From: Pseudomonas chlororaphis
GTDB taxonomy: Bacteria; Pseudomonadota; Gammaproteobacteria; Pseudomonadales; Pseudomonadaceae
Direction: 5' to 3'
Length of the DNA: 64,000 bases
NCBI RefSeq assembly: GCF_001921865.1
Contig: NZ_MSCT01000008.1
Location: 434,001 to 498,000, forward strand
Positions 59,153-64,000 of the stretch are shown piece by piece; the first letter of the stretch is position 1, and each line of letters opens with the position of its first letter. The notes under the pieces are model-generated. The model ran no database searches and was not told where the DNA came from. It saw nothing but the letters and a program-made list of their open reading frames with translations. Both the position numbers and the translations under genes were made by a program.

Positions 59153-59470
59153 TTACTCGTTTGCTTCGGCTTGTGCGCGGGGCATGTCTTCATCCGCCTT
59201 GTAGGCTCGGATATCGATCAACGCGGCAACATGTCGGATGTGCACGTACTTCGGTGCCTTGCGGCTGTTGTCCAGGGTCGTAACGGGTATTTCGATGCGG
59301 CCGCTGGTGATCTCTGCCGCAAATGACTCCTTGTTGAGATTGCGGAAATACTGCTCGCGCAGCTTTTCAAGGGGGATCAACACGTCACCGAAGGTTCGGT
59401 AGAGCAGCTCGACGGTGGATGAGTCCGGTGCGGGGTGCAGTCGCAGTGGTGCTTGGCTGTTATTGCTCAT
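59153..59470 (-). CDS. PrtN-family protein (copy 2, diverged)
   Basis: A 105-residue protein. The core VELLYRTFGDVLIPLEKLREQYF and VHIRHVAALIDIRA matches the PrtN pattern seen in copy 1 (LIPLEKL against VIPLDRV; HIRHVAALID against HIRDLADYID). About 20 extra residues precede it. Overlaps the gene upstream by 11 bases. Confidence 0.72.
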   Translation of the reverse strand: MSNNSQAPLRLHPAPDSSTVELLYRTFGDVLIPLEKLREQYFRNLNKESFAAEITSGRIEIPVTTLDNSRKAPKYVHIRHVAALIDIRAYKADEDMPRAQAEANE

Positions 59471-59642
59471 GGCTCTGTTGGGCCTCCTTGCGTTTGTGGC
59501 GGGCTGGGTGGTTCCAGGCATTCAGGCAATGGCGCTTGGTCAATTCCCGCAGATGTTCTGGTACCTCAAGGAGCGCGGCATTGCGCTCCTCTCGGGTACT
59601 CAGGGCTATGATCTGACGGGCGTACTCCCTAGGCCACGTCAC
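59460..59642 (-). CDS. Small phage protein
   Basis: Predicted 60 residues from GTG 59642 (VTWPREYARQIIALSTREER), basic and helical. A Pseudomonas phage family with EYARQI...LPTREERNAAL and WNHPARH is known to me; function unknown. The GTG lies inside the 3' end of the KilAC-like gene. Confidence 0.6.
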   Translation of the reverse strand: MTWPREYARQIIALSTREERNAALLEVPEHLRELTKRHCLNAWNHPARHKRKEAQQSHEQ

Positions 59643-59913
59643 GGCGGTCTGCCGGGATCGTCGGCATCTCAAGGCCCAACAGCTCGGCGAGCCAGGGCAT
59701 GCCGGCCTGCTTCACTCGGGTGGACTGGCTGTATTGCATGCCCAGTTCCGGGTGCCACCACTGGCCGTTCTTAGTCCCCAGGTACTCACGGTCGCGGGTG
59801 GGGTAAGCCGGCAGCTTTTTGTCGTTGATCAGATCTTTCTCGCGCATGAGCTTGATCAGCGTTGGGCGGGTGATGCCGAAGTACTTGGCGGTCTTTGCCA
59901 GGTCGCGCTCCAT
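59629..59913 (-). CDS. KilAC-like DNA-binding phage protein
   Basis: A 94-residue protein starting MERDLAKTAKYFGITRPTLIKLMRE, an HTH-like opening, then a segment ending TRVKQAGMPWLAELLG that matches the C-terminal domain of phage antirepressors (KilAC: R..L...LRE.....P...Y...GY....T..T.KG..WL). Here it stands without the usual N-terminal BRO domain. Might be an antirepressor; unproven. Confidence 0.6.
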   Translation of the reverse strand: MERDLAKTAKYFGITRPTLIKLMREKDLINDKKLPAYPTRDREYLGTKNGQWWHPELGMQYSQSTRVKQAGMPWLAELLGLEMPTIPADRRDVA

Positions 59914-59924
59914 GGTTAACCCCC

Positions 59925-60512
59925 CTACGCTGCGTGTGCTGCAGGAGTTGCTTCTGCAGCCAGGTGGTTGATGGATTCGACGACCTTCTCGTACATCTGT
60001 ACGTCGCTACCGCATACGGTGAAGCACTTGGTGCGAGGGCGTTTCACTCCGATGCTCATGATCGTCGTGACACCTGTTCGCGTCTGGGTGCGATGGATTG
60101 CAAGTTGGATCGGCAGGTCGAAGCCGAGGTCCAGGCTCAGGAAGCCCCCGGTGCGTACCAGTTCGAACACCTGTTGCTGGAGTTCGACAGGAAAGGCGCC
60201 ATAGCGCCGGTTTGCATGGAGGGGCCGGAGTTCGGCCGTGTTGCTGGGATCGAAGGGGCCGTTAACGATCTCTTCAATGAAGTCGGCCAGCTTCAGGTGC
60301 ATCTTCTTTTCGTTTTGCAAGGTCAGCGTGTGGCGTTCGCTTCCCAGCTCGACGGTGAAGAGCGTGTCGGATTTGCTGCGTTCAACCTTGAGGCGAAACG
60401 AAAGCACATCACGCCGTGGAGTGGAGCGGAGCGTGTGAATGAAGGTTTCGGTCAGATTGACTTGGGCGCTGAGCAGCGTAAGCGTGCGATTGTCGAGTTT
60501 GTACTTGCTCAT
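59925..60512 (-). CDS. Phage-type protein of unknown function
   Basis: A 195-residue soluble protein starting MSKYKLDNRTLTLLSAQVNLTE, mixed alpha/beta, with no recognised motif. Overlaps the gene before it by 4 bases (ATGA) and lies 12 bases before the KilAC-like gene. Early operon. Confidence 0.7.
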   Translation of the reverse strand: MSKYKLDNRTLTLLSAQVNLTETFIHTLRSTPRRDVLSFRLKVERSKSDTLFTVELGSERHTLTLQNEKKMHLKLADFIEEIVNGPFDPSNTAELRPLHANRRYGAFPVELQQQVFELVRTGGFLSLDLGFDLPIQLAIHRTQTRTGVTTIMSIGVKRPRTKCFTVCGSDVQMYEKVVESINHLAAEATPAAHAA

Positions 60513-60676
60513 GCTGCATGCCCTCCGCCATTTGGGCCGAAGGGGGTGCTGCTGGTTTTATGTTTGGGCTTGCTGGCAACAAAGGTGCAGCGGTGTTCGC
60601 GAGCTAGATTACGAACTTCGAATACACGGATGGGGTTGCACGCTGGATGGGCATGTAGGGTTGCTGTGGTGTGCAT
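60509..60676 (-). CDS. Small first gene of the leftward early operon
   Basis: Predicted 55-residue basic protein starting MHTTATLHAHPACNPIRVFEVRNLA. GAGG lies 8 bases before the ATG at 60676. It is preceded by a good promoter (60713-60740) and a palindromic operator. Function unknown. Confidence 0.6.
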   Translation of the reverse strand: MHTTATLHAHPACNPIRVFEVRNLAREHRCTFVASKPKHKTSSTPFGPNGGGHAA

Positions 60677-60712
60677 GGTTTTGCCTCGCTCTGTGGTGGA
60701 AGAGTGAGGCAA

Positions 60713-60740
60713 AAGATAACCTTTGCGGATAGCCTGTCAA
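60713..60740 (-). promoter_or_regulatory. Leftward early promoter
   Basis: On the minus strand a perfect TTGACA (60735-60740), a 16-bp spacer and TATCTT (60713-60718). A degenerate operator half (ATAACCT at 60716-60722) overlaps the -10 and spacer. The full palindrome starts 4 bp beyond the -35. Confidence 0.72.
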
Positions 60741-60744
60741 GAAA

Positions 60745-60767
60745 AAATTAACCTAAAAGGTTAATTT
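60745..60767. promoter_or_regulatory. Left operator (perfect 23-bp palindrome)
   Basis: Arms AAATTAACCT / AGGTTAATTT around a three-base centre. The core TTAACCT-N3-AGGTTAA recurs with one or two changes at 62424 and 62464, either side of the repressor/cro promoters, so it is probably the repressor's operator. Confidence 0.8.
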
Positions 60768-60792
60768 AAAAATTAAACTACCTGAAAGGGTA

Positions 60793-61731
60793 TTACGAAT
60801 ACTGAAATTCATTCATCAAGTCGTTAAGAGTAGATATATAGACTTTCACCTTAATGTCATATAGGTCCGCGAGATGTCGTAGATCTGTGCGAAGTTTATT
60901 TTCATCCAAAGGTAATGAATCGAGTACCAGCATTAAGTGAATTGTGAAGGATTTACTCGAATCTTTGAAGGTGTCGGCAATTTCCTCGAACGACTTAAGA
61001 GCAGGGATGAATCTTTTTATATCAATAAAATCTGATTTGAAGATTTTCACTTCGAGAGCATGTGCTTCATACCTGTCCATGGTGAAGCCATCAAAAACAA
61101 TCGAGCTGGTTCCGTCTGGAAAGAGTAAGTATTGATTGGGCTTCAGCTCTTTTTCAATATATCTGGATACTTTTGCAATGCTTAGTCTTTCAGCTAGATT
61201 AATATCATTAATTAATGAGTCCTTTTTGAACTCAAATTTAACTTTGTATGGTGCTTGGGTTTCTTTTATGTGAATGTTTTCAGTTGATGATAATTTTGAA
61301 TCTGAGCCTGGAGTATCCGCTATTGTCTTGTGTTCAGGTGTTCCGATTTTCGCGGGGTCGTGATCAGTCGCAGCCTGAACAGGTTGAGCGGCATCTTGCT
61401 TAATTTCTTCAATTTCATCTCGTAGCTTTTGTCCCTGAAGCTCTGGTGTTGCTGGCCTCTCGAGTGGGGCTAGGAAATTTTTTTCGTTTTTGTAATCTGA
61501 AGGCGCGTATAGAGCTTTATGATTGAAGTTTAAAGTGAGGAAAAAAATCCCTACTAGAAAGAAAGGAAATAGCATCAGAAACCAGATATATGTTGATTGG
61601 TTGCTTTGCTCAATGAATGGTAGTACGGATGTTCCACTAATCTCGGCAATTGCAGCGAAGATAGATATTACGGTTAATGGATTCTTGATGTGTCCCGTTT
61701 TTCCTAGCATGAGGTTTTCCGTGAATATCAT
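60793..61731 (-). CDS. Membrane protein with PD-(D/E)XK-like C-terminal domain (rex-position gene)
   Basis: A 312-residue AT-rich gene product: two membrane helices (about 19-40 and 47-69), a disordered acidic linker (about 80-160) and a folded C-terminal domain. That domain has IEKEL (Glu193, 195), VFDGF (Asp214) and HALEVKIF (Glu227, Lys229), i.e. D-x12-E-x-K, the pattern of PD-(D/E)XK nucleases. It lies 26 bp after the repressor, same strand, so it is probably expressed in the lysogen. Start 61731, or ATG 61710 which has the better ribosome-binding site. No family recognised by name. Confidence 0.6.
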   Translation of the reverse strand: MIFTENLMLGKTGHIKNPLTVISIFAAIAEISGTSVLPFIEQSNQSTYIWFLMLFPFFLVGIFFLTLNFNHKALYAPSDYKNEKNFLAPLERPATPELQGQKLRDEIEEIKQDAAQPVQAATDHDPAKIGTPEHKTIADTPGSDSKLSSTENIHIKETQAPYKVKFEFKKDSLINDINLAERLSIAKVSRYIEKELKPNQYLLFPDGTSSIVFDGFTMDRYEAHALEVKIFKSDFIDIKRFIPALKSFEEIADTFKDSSKSFTIHLMLVLDSLPLDENKLRTDLRHLADLYDIKVKVYISTLNDLMNEFQYS

Positions 61732-61757
61732 TTATCAATTTATAATGCGGCTGGGAG

Positions 61758-62405
61758 TTAGAGGTCTGAGATCTTCCATCTGGCGCGGCCGCATATTGCC
61801 CATTCTTCATTCATTCGAATAATTCGTTCAGGCCAATCGGGATTTAGAGCAAAGAGATATTGTTCCCCGCCTTCTTGTCTAAGTTGCTTGAGAGTAGCAG
61901 CTTGATCCCTTATTCGTTTCGCTGCCACAAAATGCCCAGGTAGTGCCTCCAGTGACGGGTCAATTACGATCTTGTCCCCTTCCATGAATTTAGGCTCCAT
62001 GCTCATTCCTTCAACGCGGAGGATGAAGGCTCGGGGTCCTACTGGTCCCGGTGCGTCAATCCACTCTTCAGCGTCCCTTGGGTCAAAATTTACATGTGTC
62101 TCGCACCAAGCACCGGCGGCAATTGATCCCATTACGGGGAGTTTTCGTCCCGTATGGCTAAGCACGGTTGCGTTGTTGAACTCCCCAATCCCGTAGGGCA
62201 TATCGAGATACCCATCATGAAGGTGTAGGGCCTTCTCAAGCTCTCGAGCAATTTGGTCCCCAATGCCTTTCGTTGGGTTCTTACCACCAAAAGCGCTCAC
62301 TTGTGCAGGGGCTTTTCCTAAACGGTCGGCGACGTCTGTCAGGCGGAGCTTTTGCTCTGCTATGACTCTGCGGAAATTCTGAAGACGAGTATCTGAAATT
62401 TTCAT
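61758..62405 (-). CDS. Phage repressor, XRE / S24 LexA-like
   Basis: A 215-residue CI-type repressor: N-terminal HTH (about 5-60; LTDVADRLGKAPAQVSAF), cleavage site Ala-Gly in GSIAAGAWCE, catalytic Ser in VEGMSMEPKF and Lys in FVAAKRIRD. It should bind the palindromic operators on both sides and be inactivated by RecA in SOS, linking induction to the lexA system. Diverges from the Cro-like gene. Confidence 0.9.
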   Translation of the reverse strand: MKISDTRLQNFRRVIAEQKLRLTDVADRLGKAPAQVSAFGGKNPTKGIGDQIARELEKALHLHDGYLDMPYGIGEFNNATVLSHTGRKLPVMGSIAAGAWCETHVNFDPRDAEEWIDAPGPVGPRAFILRVEGMSMEPKFMEGDKIVIDPSLEALPGHFVAAKRIRDQAATLKQLRQEGGEQYLFALNPDWPERIIRMNEEWAICGRARWKISDL

Positions 62406-62423
62406 TTGGAGATTCTGGCGGGA

Positions 62424-62440
62424 TTAACCTTCTGGGTGAA
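62424..62440. promoter_or_regulatory. Operator copy, repressor side
   Basis: TTAACCT-TCT-GGGTGAA; the left arm is perfect, the right arm has two changes. It lies 19 bp from the repressor start codon. Confidence 0.7.
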
Positions 62441-62463
62441 TGCTCTTTTTGGTGTTGCAAAAA

Positions 62464-62480
62464 ACAACCTTAAAGGTTAA
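62464..62480. promoter_or_regulatory. Operator copy, cro side
   Basis: ACAACCT-TAA-AGGTTAA; the right arm is perfect. It lies between a TTGCAA (62455-62460) and TAATTT (62478-62483), a 17-bp-spaced rightward promoter, so binding would block cro transcription. Confidence 0.72.
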
Positions 62481-62503
62481 TTTTGTCGTCGAGAGATGCA
62501 TCC

Positions 62504-62737
62504 ATGAAGCTACGCGATTACATAACAGGAATGGATTCACAAGCGCTTGCAACGTACGCCAAGCGCTGCCGAATTGCTGATAGTTACCTGCGCTTACACG
62601 TCAAATATGCGAGCAAAGATCCGAGTGTTTCTTTGATCAAAGCTTTGGCACATGAGAGTGATGGGAACGTGTCGCTCGCCGAAGTTCTGGAGCATTTCGG
62701 CGTCATCGATATTGTTCCTGTAGGCAAAGCAGCATAG
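62504..62737 (+). CDS. Cro-like HTH protein
   Basis: A 77-residue protein starting MKLRDYITGMDSQALATYAKRC with an HTH-type helical core. It diverges from the repressor and has an operator over its promoter, so it fits the Cro position. The GAGAG 10 bases upstream is a modest ribosome-binding site. Confidence 0.7.
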   Translation: MKLRDYITGMDSQALATYAKRCRIADSYLRLHVKYASKDPSVSLIKALAHESDGNVSLAEVLEHFGVIDIVPVGKAA

Positions 62738-63028
62738 CTAGAAAAAAGGCGACCCAAGGGCCGCCCAGTTCCTCCCGACACGCACCACCACAGCGCTGTC
62801 GGGTCGCGGTAAAAGGTAGGCGGGCACACCACATGCGAACCGCCGATTCTTACCGCGCTTTTCAAGGTACGGATACCTTGGGTTGCTGCCTTTCTCCACC
62901 ACAGATAGGGCAGCTGTTGCGCCAGAGGTGAGCGACGGATCGCTCGCCTCGGCACGGTGCCGGTGTCGGTCTTGCGGACCTCGCCGGCTTTTGGGCCTCT
63001 TCAAGCCACGCGACAAATGTATCACCAC
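62738..63028 (-). CDS. Possible small phage protein opposite the cro-cII gap
   Basis: A minus-strand frame (GTG 63028, up to 96 residues) ending PRPDSAVVVRVGRNWAALGSPFF, with its stop against a leftward terminator. The tail resembles Ash/Icd-like small phage proteins as I recall them. The 330-bp gap 62738-63069 otherwise holds no rightward gene. A second minus frame from ATG 63071 overlaps it. Weak call; an antisense RNA is an alternative. Confidence 0.3.
   Translation of the reverse strand: MVIHLSRGLKRPKSRRGPQDRHRHRAEASDPSLTSGATAALSVVEKGSNPRYPYLEKRGKNRRFACGVPAYLLPRPDSAVVVRVGRNWAALGSPFF
62747..62766 (-). terminator. Leftward intrinsic terminator between cro and cII
   Basis: Read leftwards, GGCGGCCC-TT-GGGTCGCC followed by six Ts (one G-T pair). 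It would end a minus-strand transcript coming from the cII direction, supporting some expressed element there. Confidence 0.65.
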
Positions 63029-63069
63029 TGCATGTCGCGCGGCACTGGCAACCTACAAGGATTAATGCC

Positions 63070-63588
63070 ATGAGCCGTATCGCTCTGAGTTCAATCGACC
63101 GGGCGCAGCGGGAAATCCTGCCGCTCGATCTCGCGCTTTACCATGCTGCTCGGGACTACCCGGGCGGCGCCGCAGCCATCGCCGCCACCACCGGCAGAAA
63201 CGCCACCACCCTGCAGCACAAGCTGTCCCCGACCCATCCCAGCCACACCGTGAACATTCAAGAGTTCGGCGAAATCCTGGAACTGACCAAGGATCGCCGC
63301 ATTCTGGATGCAGTGCATGCGCTGGTTGGCGACACGACCTGGCAGGAGCTGGCCGAGGCGTACACCAACGATATGCCCGAGACCCTGACCACTGGTATCG
63401 CCACGTACTTTCGGCAGGTGGCAGATCTGGCCGAGACCTGGGCCAAGAGCATCGGCGATGGGGTGGTGAGCGACCAAGAATTGGCCGCGATTCGCCTGCA
63501 AGTTTTCCGCGGGATTCAGGGGCTGCTGGGGTTGTTCAACCGCGCTACCTATGTCAACCAGACAACGCGGGGTGCTGACCGTGGCTGA
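63070..63588 (+). CDS. Phage regulatory protein, CII family
   Basis: A 172-residue protein starting MSRIALSSIDRAQREILPLDLALYHAARDYPGGAAAIAATTGRN; the YPGG..AIA...G.N...L..KL core is the phage CII-regulator pattern. It opens the rightward early operon. Its stop overlaps the next start by 8 bases. Confidence 0.85.
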   Translation: MSRIALSSIDRAQREILPLDLALYHAARDYPGGAAAIAATTGRNATTLQHKLSPTHPSHTVNIQEFGEILELTKDRRILDAVHALVGDTTWQELAEAYTNDMPETLTTGIATYFRQVADLAETWAKSIGDGVVSDQELAAIRLQVFRGIQGLLGLFNRATYVNQTTRGADRG

Positions 63589-63808
63589 TATTGCCGACTT
63601 CGCTAACGACCTGGTGCAGGAGCGTATCGACCAGGCGCTTGCTGCACGTAACGCCGCCAAGCCCGCTGTGGCGGCGCATTCGTTCCTATTCTGTGAAGGG
63701 TGCGATGAACCAATCCCGGAAGCGCGCCGTTTAGCTTTGCCAGGGTGCACCCAGTGTGTGCGTTGCCAGTCCATCGACGAAGCGCGGGAGGCCCGCCATG
63801 CTCGATGA
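63581..63808 (+). CDS. TraR/DksA-type zinc finger protein
   Basis: Predicted 75-residue protein from GTG 63581 (VADIADFANDLVQERIDQAL) with CEGCDEPIPEARRLALPG and CVRC, the C4 zinc finger of TraR/DksA. It may alter host RNA polymerase promoter choice. Overlaps cII by 8 and the primase by 11 bases. A start at ATG 63551 is less likely. Confidence 0.85.
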   Translation: MADIADFANDLVQERIDQALAARNAAKPAVAAHSFLFCEGCDEPIPEARRLALPGCTQCVRCQSIDEAREARHAR

Positions 63809-64000
63809 GGTATTGGGGCAGTTCGCGGACTACGGCCTTGAGCCCACGCAGCCGTTGGTTTTCGGCAAGCTGACACGCTGCAAGACTTCGCAGGATAAGG
63901 GCAAGGAAAAGAACGGTTGGTACGTGGTGCACGAACACCGCACGGAGAAAGGCGACACGCTGATCTTCGGCAGCTTCGGTGATTGGCGTTCGGGCGAGAC
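63798..64000 (+). CDS. Phage primase / TOPRIM-type replication protein (runs off the edge)
   Basis: The first 67 residues are visible: MLDEVLGQFADYGLEPTQPLVFGKLTRCKTSQDKGKEKNGWY. This opening is the one I recall for large TOPRIM/DUF927-type primase-helicases of Pseudomonas prophages. The remainder is outside the window, so domains cannot be checked. Confidence 0.7.
   Translation, partial: MLDEVLGQFADYGLEPTQPLVFGKLTRCKTSQDKGKEKNGWYVVHEHRTEKGDTLIFGSFGDWRSGE

Larger units (their letters stand above)
55520..64000. mobile_element. dusA-integrated prophage or phage-like island (left part)
   Basis: Everything right of dusA is phage-like: integrase, SieB-like gene, two PrtN-type activators, repressor, Cro-like gene, cII, DksA-like zinc finger and primase. 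Several parts are visibly richer in A/T than the chromosome. The left junction is placed in or just before dusA codon 35; the exact attachment core and the right end lie beyond what can be determined here. Confidence 0.9.

Noticed and set aside
56836..62405. Toxin-antitoxin or restriction-modification module in the island
   Set aside because: No methyltransferase, HsdR-type or typical toxin-antitoxin pair was seen; the PD-(D/E)XK-like gene has no methylase partner nearby.

Overview
The window reads as chromosomal DNA of a fluorescent-group Pseudomonas (P. fluorescens / P. protegens / P. chlororaphis type). It is GC-rich, and its gene blocks match P. aeruginosa neighbourhoods as I remember them: acnA-rlmM-tusA; slt-uup-usp-fadBA-topA-sulA-lexA-psrA-nagZ-csiV-mfd-gap; apbE-sthA-lolCDE; copRS-cupredoxin-queF-mlaA-rssBC-tal-dusA. 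It also carries the REP palindromes typical of this group. The species cannot be fixed from sequence alone.

Layout. 1-7.4 kb: acnA (its last few codons lie off the left edge), rlmM, tusA, a MATE exporter, pdxB and a small conserved protein. 7.7-14.7 kb: an ABC exporter, the lytic transglycosylase slt, the ABC-F ATPase uup, a universal stress protein and a small membrane-anchored unknown. 14.7-27.7 kb: fadBA (beta-oxidation), topA, a LemA / DUF3137-like pair, the lexA-sulA SOS operon with two LexA boxes, the fatty-acid-responsive repressor psrA with tandem palindromic operators, and nagZ. 27.7-45.4 kb: a SWIM/SNF2 helicase, csiV, mfd, an N-terminally extended GAPDH, an MFS organic-acid transporter, apbE, sthA, a glycerophosphodiesterase, a PilZ protein and lolCDE. 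45.5-55.6 kb: the copRS copper two-component system with a CopR box before a cupredoxin, queF, a HAD-like protein that has lost its catalytic aspartates, mlaA, a second PilZ protein, rssBC, tal and dusA.

From about 55.6 kb to the right edge the window enters a prophage or prophage-like island inserted at the 5' end of dusA, a known integration hotspot. It starts with a tyrosine integrase. Next is a gene resembling SieB superinfection-exclusion proteins. A tightly packed leftward operon follows, with two PrtN-type activators, a KilAC-like protein and small unknowns. Then comes an immunity region with an S24-type repressor, a Cro-like protein and three copies of one palindromic operator (TTAACCT-N3-AGGTTAA). 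Last is a rightward early operon of cII, a DksA/TraR-type zinc finger and a primase that runs off the edge.

The least explained content is in the island. An AT-rich gene for a two-helix membrane protein, with a C-terminal D-x12-E-x-K motif suggesting a PD-(D/E)XK nuclease fold, lies between the repressor and the left operator. This is the place rexAB occupies in phage lambda. With the SieB-like gene next to the integrase it makes a plausible pair of lysogen-expressed anti-phage genes. Function is inferred from context and motifs only.
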